Source: Acetobacteraceae bacterium (lineage in GTDB: Bacteria; Pseudomonadota; Alphaproteobacteria; Acetobacterales; Acetobacteraceae). Taken from it: a stretch of DNA of 15,192 bases. Numbering within the stretch: position 1 is the first letter of the stretch; every line of letters begins with the position of its first letter. The stretch is from assembly GCA_019689515.1 (NCBI GenBank), contig JADGHI010000036.1, forward strand, positions 1 to 15,192, written 5' to 3'. Positions 7,299-13,559 of the stretch are shown here, one piece after another. Made by a program: the position numbers and the translations under genes. The notes under the pieces are model-generated. The model worked only from the letters and a program-made list of their open reading frames with translations, was not told the DNA's origin and searched no databases.

Positions 7299-8294
7299 TC
7301 ATGCAGCGGCGCGTTGTGCGGCGCTGTCATTCGCCTTGCCCACTTCGCTTGCGCCAGGGAGGGCGCGGGCAAGCGTCTCTGATGGCGCCTCGCCGTACAG
7401 CGCGCGGTAGTCGTGGGCGAACTGGCCGAGATGCCAGAAGCCGTGCGAGAGCGCCGCCGCCTTCACCGAGTGCCATGGGACGGCCCCGGAGAGCAGCGCG
7501 GCGCGCACCATAGCCATCCGGCGCATCTTCAGGTAACGGTGCGGGCTGATGCCGAAGGTTGCACTGAAGGCCTGGTGCAGCCGCGTGGCCGAGACGCCGA
7601 GGGCAGTGCAGAGTTCCTCAGTGTAAACGGGCCGCGCCGGGTTGGCGCAGAGGTACTCGTCGGCCCTGTGCACGATGCGCTGCCGCGTGCGCCCGTCGCG
7701 GCCGCGCGACCTCTCGGCGACATCGGCCGACGCTGGCAGGCTCTGCGCGATGTCGAGGACCGCGGCCCGCAAGGAGCGCCGTGCCTCCGCATCATGCAGG
7801 GCGGAGGAGGTATGCGCGTCCATTTGCGCGACGGCTCGCGCGATCGCCGCCAGGGCCGAATACGCATCCGGATCGGCGCGCAGAATGGCGCGCGGCCCGC
7901 TGCGCCGAAGCCGGAGCGCCGGTCCGCTGTCCGGCACCGCCGTGGTGAAGTCCAGGACCGTGCAGACGAACGTGTCAGGATAGATGGCCTCATGCTGCCC
8001 ACCGCCGCAAACCGCGATCTCGTTCGCTTCGATCGGCTGGCCGTTCCAGCGCGCCCGCTCCGAGCCATCGAGCAGCTGGATGAGCCCGGTCCTGCCGTCC
8101 TCGGCTGCGCCGAGGAGCAGCATCGGCATGCTGCGGACGACCTGGAGCGTGACGTCGCCGAGATCGACGGTCGTGAGCCCCCCGGCGTAACGACCTTGGC
8201 GCAGGGGCACGGCATGGGCCACCATGCCCCGCAACTGCGACATCAGGTCATCCACTTCTGCGAATTCGCGCAGCAGGACCGCGTTGTCGTTCAT
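7299..8294 (-). CDS. AraC-family transcriptional regulator (paralogue 3)
   Basis: Intact regulator of 331 residues. The sensor half (1-~125) has the family landmarks VPLRQGRYAGGLTTVDLGDV and ARWNGQPI. The DNA-binding half (about 205-311) contains ADEYLCANPARPVYTEELC, the first HTH (LGVSATRLHQAFSATFGISPHR), the linker helix and the second HTH ending HGFWHLGQFAHDYRALYGEAPSETL. The HTH is almost the same as in paralogue 1, so the two may recognise related operators; the sensor halves differ more, suggesting different ligands. The frame is open upstream to 8438, but ATG 8294 is preferred because GGAGG lies 8 nt before it and alignment with the other copies begins here. It diverges from the DUF1269 gene across a 629-nt gap. 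Confidence 0.92.
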   Translation of the reverse strand: MNDNAVLLREFAEVDDLMSQLRGMVAHAVPLRQGRYAGGLTTVDLGDVTLQVVRSMPMLLLGAAEDGRTGLIQLLDGSERARWNGQPIEANEIAVCGGGQHEAIYPDTFVCTVLDFTTAVPDSGPALRLRRSGPRAILRADPDAYSALAAIARAVAQMDAHTSSALHDAEARRSLRAAVLDIAQSLPASADVAERSRGRDGRTRQRIVHRADEYLCANPARPVYTEELCTALGVSATRLHQAFSATFGISPHRYLKMRRMAMVRAALLSGAVPWHSVKAAALSHGFWHLGQFAHDYRALYGEAPSETLARALPGASEVGKANDSAAQRAAA

Positions 8295-8302
8295 GTGGCG
8301 GA

Positions 8303-8307
8303 CCTCC
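8303..8307 (-). promoter_or_regulatory. Ribosome binding site that decides the AraC paralogue 3 start
   Basis: GGAGG on the minus strand, 8 nt before ATG 8294. It supports this start over positions further upstream in the same frame, whose extra residues do not align with the paralogues. Confidence 0.6.
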
Positions 8308-8539
8308 ACCCTCCCTGCGCGCCCGGCAGCCAGCATGGTCGCCGAAGCGGTGCCTTGGCGCGGCGCAATCGGCGAACCCCGAACTTCAGTCACGAGGCCG
8401 TCATTTCGGCTGCCGTCACGCTTCTTCCGGCTCGCCATCCGCCGGGGAAGCCACGGGGCAGGGGCACAGATTCAGGTCGGCGTGCGCCCGTCCAGCGAGC
8501 CAAAGTTTACCCGACCTGCACGCCTCGCCCCATCTGTGA

Positions 8540-8551
8540 AATTCCGATAGC
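8540..8551 (+). repeat. Direct repeat AATTCCGATAGC, copy 1
   Basis: A 12-nt perfect match to 8671-8682, 131 nt apart and in the same orientation, in the gap upstream of both AraC paralogue 3 and the DUF1269 gene. It could be a regulator half-site pair; chance cannot be excluded. Confidence 0.45.
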
Positions 8552-8670
8552 CGCACCGATCTCCGGCCGTTGTGGCCGGCCCCGTCTGCAGGCCAGGCGC
8601 TGGGGTCCCACAGGCCTGCGCAGGTGGTGGCCAGCGACCGCCAACGGCAGACGGGCCAATGGGGGGATCG

Positions 8671-8682
8671 AATTCCGATAGC
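8671..8682 (+). repeat. Direct repeat AATTCCGATAGC, copy 2
   Basis: Second perfect copy of the 12-nt motif, about 240 nt upstream of the DUF1269 start. Its first 10 bases overlap an EcoRI-like GAATTC context that is rare in DNA of this composition. Confidence 0.45.
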
Positions 8683-8923
8683 GTTCTCCGCCATCGCGCG
8701 GGCACGCCGCGCTAGCCTGGAAGCGCTGTCGTTCGGGGCGACGCGTTCCCGTGCGGGACGCCGCTTCCATCGGAACCGCTCGGCTTCGGTTGGCGAGCGC
8801 GCATAACAGTGCCGTTGGCCGCGCCGGCCGAAGAACGATCGGGACCTGTGGAGCGTGGCGCCGGCCGCGGACACGGGAAGCAACGATTGCGAGGGCTTGC
8901 GGGCGCAGAAAGAAGCAGAAAGA

Positions 8924-9775
8924 ATGGGTGCGCTGCTGGTGGCGGTGTTCGACGACGAGGCCGGGGCGCGAGCGGGCGCACGCGCGCTGCGTGCGCTGCA
9001 CGCCGAAGGCATCGTCACGCTGTATGCCCGTGCCATCGTCCTGCGGGAGCCGCGCGGCCGAGGGCTGACGGTCCGCGAGCCGATGGCACAGGGCGACGGC
9101 GCCGCTGCGCCAGCGGTCGGGGCGGCCGTCAGCGCGCTCGTCTCCTTGCTCGGCGGACCGGTCACCGCCGTCGCGCGCACGGTGGAATCCGGTCTCGTCG
9201 GGGCGGTGCGCGACCTGGCCGAAGCCGGGATCGACGCCGGCTTTCTCGAGCTGGTCTCGCGCTGCCTGCGGCCTGGCAGCGCCGCTGTCGTCGCCGATGC
9301 CGAGGAGGAGAGCGTGCTGCCGCTTGAAGCGCGCATGGCGGCGTTGGGTGGGCGCGTCCTCCGCCACGGCCTCGCCGGCATGACCCCGGAGGAGCGGGTC
9401 ATGCGCGAGGTGGCGGTGCTCCGCAGGGTCCTGGCGGGGCTTCGGGACGAGCCAGGCCGCATGGCGAATGCCGTGACCACTCGGGCGGTCCAGCGGACCC
9501 GGGCCACCGAACTCCTGCGATTATTGGAGCGGGCCGAGGCGGTGGCTGACGCGCTGCGGCGCGAGGCTGCCGCAAAGATCGTGGTGCTCCGGGCCCAGGC
9601 CGCCCGCCTCGAAGGCGACGCGCGAAGCGTCGTCGAGCGTCGTGCCGGGGAAGTGCGGGCGGAGCTCGAGGCCCGGGCGTCACGTCTCGACCGCCTCGTT
9701 GAAGAGCTGGCGTTGCCGGCCCGCCAGAGCGCGGTTTCCCGCGGCAAGCGCTCCGGCCCGGGTGGTGAATACTGA
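8924..9775 (+). CDS. DUF1269 domain protein with C-terminal coiled-coil extension
   Basis: Protein of 283 residues. Residues 1-~147 match DUF1269: the opening LLVAVFDDEAGARAGARAL, the AEGIVTLYARAIVL strand, a hydrophobic/Gly segment (about 65-95, GAAVSALVSLLGGPV) that may be membrane-associated, then AGIDAGFLELVS, RPGSAAVVADAEEE and a closing PLEARMAALGGRVLR. Typical members end about here. This one continues for ~135 residues of Arg/Glu/Ala/Leu-rich helix (about 155-265) with heptad-like spacing and no hydrophobic segment, and then a polar tail. ATG 8924 is preferred because the domain starts directly after it; the ribosome site is weak (AGAAAGA). The frame is open back to GTG 8855. DUF1269 has no established function, though members are often seen near stress or ion-related genes. 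Confidence 0.82.
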   Translation: MGALLVAVFDDEAGARAGARALRALHAEGIVTLYARAIVLREPRGRGLTVREPMAQGDGAAAPAVGAAVSALVSLLGGPVTAVARTVESGLVGAVRDLAEAGIDAGFLELVSRCLRPGSAAVVADAEEESVLPLEARMAALGGRVLRHGLAGMTPEERVMREVAVLRRVLAGLRDEPGRMANAVTTRAVQRTRATELLRLLERAEAVADALRREAAAKIVVLRAQAARLEGDARSVVERRAGEVRAELEARASRLDRLVEELALPARQSAVSRGKRSGPGGEY

Positions 9776-10318
9776 CATCGATCACGGTCGCGGCCCATGC
9801 CGGCGCCGCGTAACGTCACAGCCATGCTCCGCGCTTGCGCAGCGTCGGGGGCGCGACGGTGACCGTATGCCAGGGCAGCTTCGGCGGCTGCGGCGGTGAG
9901 CAGCGCCGCCGGCTTCGGGACGTGAAGGCCATGGTCAGCCACCCTACATGCCTCTGCCTCGCTTCCGCGGCACACGGCTCCCAGCGTGACCTGCCACGCC
10001 TGCCAAGGTTTCGGGAAGCGATCGCTGATCCTGCGTCGCGGTACCGGGAAGTACGGCTCTGCGTCTCGTGGGTACCGAGCGAGCAACGATCGAGTCCGCG
10101 CGATGATGCTCGGCGACGGCACCATCGCGGTGATCCGCCGTCCTGTCGCGCACCGCGCACGCCCGGGGCGCGGCGATCCAGGACGATCCGTGCTGCGCGT
10201 GGGGCAACGCGGTCATACCGAAACACGGTGGCTTCTACGCTCGTCCGGGCAGCGCTCGCGCGGCGTTGCGTTTACGTAGCCCACGGGGGCGCGACCGAAG
10301 ACCGAAAGAGAGGTCCGC
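9776..10318. other. Non-coding gap upstream of the DUF3300-DUF2950 pair
   Basis: About 543 nt with no convincing gene on either strand. Two structures can be seen: an 11-nt palindrome ACGGT-G-ACCGT at 9856-9866, and a GC hairpin GGCGGCTG (9883-9890) / CAGCGCCGCC (9901-9910) with a 2-nt bulge, which could end the DUF1269 transcript. The last ~60 nt should hold the promoter of the DUF3300 gene, but no clear -35/-10 pair is visible. Confidence 0.45.
10308..10314 (+). promoter_or_regulatory. Ribosome binding site for the DUF3300 gene
   Basis: GAGAGGT with short spacing to ATG 10319, supporting this start. The first residues are polar and are followed by a hydrophobic export segment. Confidence 0.45.
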
Positions 10319-11902
10319 ATGCCGATCTTCTATTCTCGCGGAGGACCGCACGGCCTCGGCGGTTGGCGCCGCGCCGCGCTGGCCGTCGCGGCGGGTGGCC
10401 TCGGCTGCGCCATGTCTGTCGCCGCCTGGCCACCACGCCGGGTCATGGCCCAGTCCACGCCATCGGCGGCCGCGACCGCCCCCGACGAGCAGCGCCTGAC
10501 CCGGCCGCAGCTCGAGCAGATGCTGGCGCCGATCGCGCTTCATCCCGACGCGCTGCTGACGCAGGTGCTCATCGCCTCGACCTATCCGCTTGAGGTCGTG
10601 CAGGCGAAGCGCTGGCTTGGCCAGGGCAACAACGCCGCGCTGAGCGGCGACGCGCTGGCGAGGGCGCTGGAGGCGCAGCCCTGGGACCCCTCCGTGAAGT
10701 CGCTGGTGCCTTTCCCCGATGTGCTGACCATGATGAACGACCAGCTCGACTGGACCCAGCGGCTCGGCGACGCGGTGCTCGAGCAGCAGCAGGACGTGCT
10801 GAACGCGGTGCAGGCGCTGCGCGCCCGCGCCCAGGCCGCCGGCAAGCTGGAGAGCGGGCCGCAGCAGACGGTGAGGGTGACGCAGAACGCCGTAGCCGCG
10901 CCGCCGCCCCCACCCACCGCCGGCGCTCCGGTGGCGCTGGCAGTTCCGCCGCCGCAGGAGATCATCACCATCGAGCCCACGCGGCCGGACCAGGTCTACG
11001 TGCCGGCCTACGATCCCGCGGTGGTCTACGGCACCTGGCCCTATCCATCCAACCCGCCGGCCTACTACCCGCCGCCGGTCGGCTGGGGCGCGGGCAACGC
11101 GATCCTCACCGGCATGGCCTTCGCCGGCGGCGCGGCGCTCGTGGGCTCGCTCTGGGGCTGGGCGCGGCCCGGCTGGAACAGCGGCGACATCGACGTCAAC
11201 GTCAACCGCTTCAACAGCATCAACGCCAACCGCAGCCAGATCGCGAGCGGCCGCTGGCAGCACGACGTCGCGCACCGGCAGGGCGTCGCCTACCGCAACA
11301 ACGAGGTGAGCAACCGCTTCCGCGGCGACACTGCCGCCCGGGCGCAGAGCCGCGAGCAGTTCCGCGGGCGTGTTGACCAGGCGCAGCGCGGCGCCGGCAT
11401 CGCCGACCAGCGCAGGCCCGGCGCGAGCGCACGGCCTGCCGCCGCGGGCGACCGTGGCAGGCCCCCCGGTGCCGTCGCCGACCGGAGCCGGCCCGGCGCG
11501 ACCAACCGCCCGGGCGCCGCCGACCGGAGCAGATCCGCCGGCGCAGCCGACCGTGGCCCGGCCGGCGGTGCCAATCGCGCCCAACAGCGTGCCGATCGCA
11601 GCCCGGGCGGTGCCCAGCGGTCGGCGGTGCAGCAAGGCCCGAGCGGCGGCCGATCGAACGTCGCGCAGCAGGCGCGGCCGTCGCCCGCCTCCCGGGGCGG
11701 TGCGAGCGCCTTCAGCGGCGTCGGGCAGGGCCAGGACGTACGTACCGCCTCCGCCCGCGGCCAGGCGAGCCGCGCCGCGGGGCCGGCGGCCCGTTCGGGC
11801 GGAGGAGGGCCGATGGCAGCACAGCGGGCCGGCGGCGGCGGTGGCGGCGGACGAGCGGCGGCGGCACCGCGCGGCGGCGGCGGTGGCCGCGGACGGCGGT
11901 GA
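10319..11902 (+). CDS. DUF3300 domain protein, exported, with Arg/Gly-rich disordered tail
   Basis: Protein of 527 residues. An N-terminal export segment (about 17-45, WRRAALAVAAGGLGC... to VMA-QS) precedes the DUF3300 domain (about 60-260). Family landmarks are LEQMLAPIALHPDALLTQVLIASTYPLEVVQA, the WDPSVKSLVPFPDVL motif, MMNDQLDWTQRLGDAVL, and the later IEPTRPDQVYVPAYDPAVVYGTWPYP with YYPPP. A Gly/Ala-rich hydrophobic stretch (260-285) and a conserved WNSGDIDVNVNRFN segment follow. From ~350 the chain is low complexity: repeated DRSRPGA/DRG-type units (378-435), ending in Gly runs and RGRR. The function is unknown; location is probably periplasmic or envelope. The DUF2950 gene follows after 11 nt, a recurrent family partnership. 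Confidence 0.88.
   Translation: MPIFYSRGGPHGLGGWRRAALAVAAGGLGCAMSVAAWPPRRVMAQSTPSAAATAPDEQRLTRPQLEQMLAPIALHPDALLTQVLIASTYPLEVVQAKRWLGQGNNAALSGDALARALEAQPWDPSVKSLVPFPDVLTMMNDQLDWTQRLGDAVLEQQQDVLNAVQALRARAQAAGKLESGPQQTVRVTQNAVAAPPPPPTAGAPVALAVPPPQEIITIEPTRPDQVYVPAYDPAVVYGTWPYPSNPPAYYPPPVGWGAGNAILTGMAFAGGAALVGSLWGWARPGWNSGDIDVNVNRFNSINANRSQIASGRWQHDVAHRQGVAYRNNEVSNRFRGDTAARAQSREQFRGRVDQAQRGAGIADQRRPGASARPAAAGDRGRPPGAVADRSRPGATNRPGAADRSRSAGAADRGPAGGANRAQQRADRSPGGAQRSAVQQGPSGGRSNVAQQARPSPASRGGASAFSGVGQGQDVRTASARGQASRAAGPAARSGGGGPMAAQRAGGGGGGGRAAAAPRGGGGGRGRR
11452..11900 (+). repeat. Low-complexity Arg/Gly/Ala/Pro-rich coding repeats
   Basis: Within the DUF3300 gene the codons spell degenerate repeats such as RPPGAVADRSRPGA, NRPGAADRSRSAGAADRG and ANRAQQRADRSPGGAQRS, then poly-Gly blocks with Arg (GGGGGGGRAAAAPRGGGGGRG). 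Repeat units are imperfect at DNA level. Expected to be disordered and strongly basic, and a likely site of length variation. Confidence 0.65.
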
Positions 11903-11909
11903 GGAGGGG
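11901..11909 (+). promoter_or_regulatory. Ribosome binding site of the DUF2950 gene overlapping the DUF3300 stop
   Basis: GAGGAGGGG begins inside the TGA of the upstream gene (11900-11902) and sits 4 nt before ATG 11914. The arrangement suggests translational coupling and decides ATG 11914 over the overlapping in-frame GTG 11899. Confidence 0.65.
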
Positions 11910-11913
11910 CCGA

Positions 11914-12900
11914 ATGACGAGGACGCTTGTCGCCGCAGGTCTGGCGATCCTTGCCGCCGCCGCGCCTGCCCCGGCGCAGCGGACGATGCCGGATTCGCGC
12001 GCTTCGCCCGCGGCGGAGGCGCCGGCGGCGCCACGCCCCAAGGTGATGCCGCGCGCCTTCCCCACGCCGGAGGCGGGGTTCGCCGCGCTCGCCGGGGCCG
12101 TGCGCGCGCAGGATGTGCAGCGGATGGTGCGGATCCTCGGCGAGGACGCGCGCCGGCTGATCGGCTCGGGCGATCCGGTGGCGGACCGCATGGCGCGGGA
12201 GCGCTTCGCCGCCGCCTACGCGTCGAGGCACGAGATCCTGCGCCCCGCACCCGACCGGGCCGAGCTGCAGGTCGGCGAGGACAAATGGCCATTGCCGATT
12301 CCGATGGTGCGGCGGGGCGGCGCCTGGCGCTTCGACCCGGCCGCCGGCGCGCAGGAACTGAACGACCGGCGGGTCGGCCGCAACGAGCTCGACGCCATCG
12401 GGACGCTCCGCGCGATCGCAGACGCGCAGGAGGAATACGCGCGCACCGCGGGCCGGCAGGGCGCCTTCCGCACCTACGCGCGGCGCTTCCTCTCGAGTCC
12501 GGGCGCCCATGACGGACTCTACTGGCCGAGCACGGAAGGCGAGCCGGAGAGCCCGCTCGGCCCGCTGCTCGCCGCCGCGAGCGTGGGCGGCTACGCAGCG
12601 CGGCGGCCGCGGGCGGGCGACGCGCCGCAGCCCTACCACGGATACTACTACCGAATCCTGGAAGGCCAGGGCCCGGCGGCGCCGGGCGGCGCGATGGACT
12701 ACGTGGTGGACGGCCGGATGATCGGCGGCTTCGCCGTGATCGCATGGCCCGCGCGCTACGGCGTTTCCGGCATCAAGACCTTCCTGATCAGCCACCACGG
12801 CACGGTGTGGGAGCGCGACCTCGGGCCCGGCACCACGGGAAGCGCGAGCGGCATCACCCGCTTCGATCCGGGCGAGGGGTGGACGCGTGTGCCGGACTGA
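11914..12900 (+). CDS. DUF2950 domain protein, secreted
   Basis: Protein of 328 residues with a signal peptide (1-21, MTRTLVAAGLAILAAAAPAPA, cleavage before Gln22). The rest is DUF2950. A short Pro/Ala linker is followed by RAFPTPEAGFAALAGAVRAQD, the SGDPVADRMARERFAAAY block (85-102), GEDKWPLPIPMVRRGGAWRFD (121-141), RVGRNELDAI, FLSSPGAHDGLYWP, SPLGPL, the PYHGYYYRIL motif (240-249) and the C-terminal VSGIKTFLISHHGTVWERDLGP. Length and landmarks agree with the family. There are no cysteines in the mature part and no recognisable catalytic motif. It is translationally linked to the DUF3300 gene, so the two products probably work together in the envelope. Function is unknown for the family. Confidence 0.9.
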   Translation: MTRTLVAAGLAILAAAAPAPAQRTMPDSRASPAAEAPAAPRPKVMPRAFPTPEAGFAALAGAVRAQDVQRMVRILGEDARRLIGSGDPVADRMARERFAAAYASRHEILRPAPDRAELQVGEDKWPLPIPMVRRGGAWRFDPAAGAQELNDRRVGRNELDAIGTLRAIADAQEEYARTAGRQGAFRTYARRFLSSPGAHDGLYWPSTEGEPESPLGPLLAAASVGGYAARRPRAGDAPQPYHGYYYRILEGQGPAAPGGAMDYVVDGRMIGGFAVIAWPARYGVSGIKTFLISHHGTVWERDLGPGTTGSASGITRFDPGEGWTRVPD

Positions 12901-13229
12901 TACCCGGGCTCGGTCGCACCCCGACGAGACCAACCCCTCCTCGACCAGGAGGCAGCCGAACACAAACCGGAGGCGCGTCGGCAATTCCGATGGAGAACCG
13001 TTGCCCGGCCCGTGAGGTGCGGCTTCCTCTGCGGGAGGTGCTGCCTGCGACGCGTAATTCGATGTCGTCTGAAGGGCCGAACGGCTTCGCCAGGGCGCCC
13101 GCGCGCGCCAGCCCCTCGCGGTAGAGTCAGATCCTCTTGGCGTCAGGGACGGCACCATGCAGCGCCGCGCCCGCGCGGCGCATGGTTGGGCCGCAGGGCG
13201 GCTGAACGAGGCGGTCGAGATGTATCTCG
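12901..13229. other. Non-coding gap after the DUF2950 gene
   Basis: About 330 nt without a supported gene. A 44-codon frame from ATG 12990 to TAG 13124 has no family resemblance. The region ends in a strong bulged hairpin (13155-13185) and a near-perfect palindrome (13212-13233) at the edge of the transposase remnant. Confidence 0.45.
13155..13185. terminator. GC-rich bulged hairpin downstream of DUF2950
   Basis: CCATGC pairs with GCATGG, and inside it GCCGCGC pairs with GCGCGGC, with a 3-nt bulge and a 2-nt loop. It could end the DUF3300-DUF2950 transcript or be part of mobile-element debris. There is no T tract. Confidence 0.3.
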
Positions 13230-13233
13230 ACCG
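13212..13233. repeat. 22-nt palindrome at the end of the transposase remnant
   Basis: CGGTCGAGAT-GT-ATCTCGACCG: 10-bp arms with only 2 nt between them. It coincides with the point where similarity to the IS5 transposase stops (after the LSDEETG motif). Confidence 0.6.
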
Positions 13234-13441
13234 GTCTCCTCATCGGAAAGCGTGTAGGGCGCCTGCCGCACAAGGATGCAGAACATCGGCACCGGGTCGT
13301 AGGGCGGCCGTCCGCCGTAGCTGCGGCCGGCGCACGACAGCGCCACCTCCAACTCCACACGGAACGTCTCGAAGTTCACGAAAGCACGCAGCCAGCCAGC
13401 GGGTCGCTCGAAGTGGACAGCCGGCGCCGCCACGCCGTGTA
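13230..13441 (-). pseudogene. Remnant of an IS5-family transposase, frameshifted
   Basis: On the minus strand, one frame (13441 to ~13391) reads YTAWRRRLSTSSDPLAG, and a second frame (from ~13400 to 13230) continues with GWLRAFVNFETFRVELEVAL, then SYGGRPPYDPVPMFCILVRQ and APYTLSDEETG. This order is the well-known N-terminal region of IS5-family DDE transposases (a residue pattern like GDPLERL, FE-FR-ELE, GGRPPYDP, LQALYNLSDEQTE). The frame changes inside a GCTGGCTGGCTG tract, which fits slippage. The DDE catalytic part, normally further downstream, is absent, and similarity stops at the palindrome 13212-13233. No terminal inverted repeats or target duplication were identified. The product cannot be functional. 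Confidence 0.75.
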
Positions 13442-13463
13442 GTCCGCGCTCCTCGTCGCAGCT

Positions 13464-13485
13464 TTCGTCGCGAATGCGCGACGAA
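13464..13485. promoter_or_regulatory. Perfect inverted repeat upstream of the Bug-type receptor gene
   Basis: TTCGTCGCG-AATG-CGCGACGAA: 9-bp arms, 4-nt spacer, 75 nt upstream of ATG 13560. Position and symmetry suit an operator; it might instead be a terminator or IS debris. There is no T tract. Confidence 0.35.
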
Positions 13486-13545
13486 CCACTCTGGACAGGC
13501 CGAAGGATGATTCGCAGATTGCGCCGAAGCGGAGCGCGATAACAC

Positions 13546-13555
13546 CGAGGAGGAA
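13546..13555 (+). promoter_or_regulatory. Ribosome binding site for the Bug-type receptor gene
   Basis: CGAGGAGGAAACGG immediately before ATG 13560: a near-consensus GAGGAGG with suitable spacing, which fixes the start in front of a clear signal peptide. Confidence 0.65.
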
Positions 13556-13559
13556 ACGG

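Larger units (their letters stand above)
8295..8923. other. Non-coding divergent gap with repeated motif and palindrome
   Basis: About 629 nt between the divergent AraC paralogue 3 and the DUF1269 gene, with no believable coding frame. It contains two identical copies of AATTCCGATAGC (8540-8551 and 8671-8682) and, between them, the palindrome CCGGCC-GTTGT-GGCCGG at 8563-8579. The AT-rich repeat stands out in this composition. Promoters and operators for both flanking genes are expected here. Confidence 0.5.

Noticed and set aside
8416..10125. Minus-strand open frame of ~570 codons across the DUF1269 gene
   Set aside because: Ser/Arg/Thr-rich composition typical of an antisense shadow; the plus strand carries the DUF1269 family signature.
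11452..11900. Repeated units considered as a CRISPR-like or DNA-level tandem array
   Set aside because: Units are irregular in length and imperfect at the nucleotide level, and they keep the reading frame of the DUF3300 gene, so they are coding low complexity.
10235..12745. Very long open frame on the minus strand (over 800 codons)
   Set aside because: It lies antisense to the DUF3300 and DUF2950 genes, is full of Arg/Pro/Ala from GC-rich antisense codons, has no domain landmarks, and the plus-strand products are unmistakable families.
12990..13124. Small plus-strand frame (44 codons, ATG to TAG) after the DUF2950 gene
   Set aside because: There is no family resemblance and no clear ribosome site at usual spacing, and it is Arg/Pro-rich as chance frames are in this composition.
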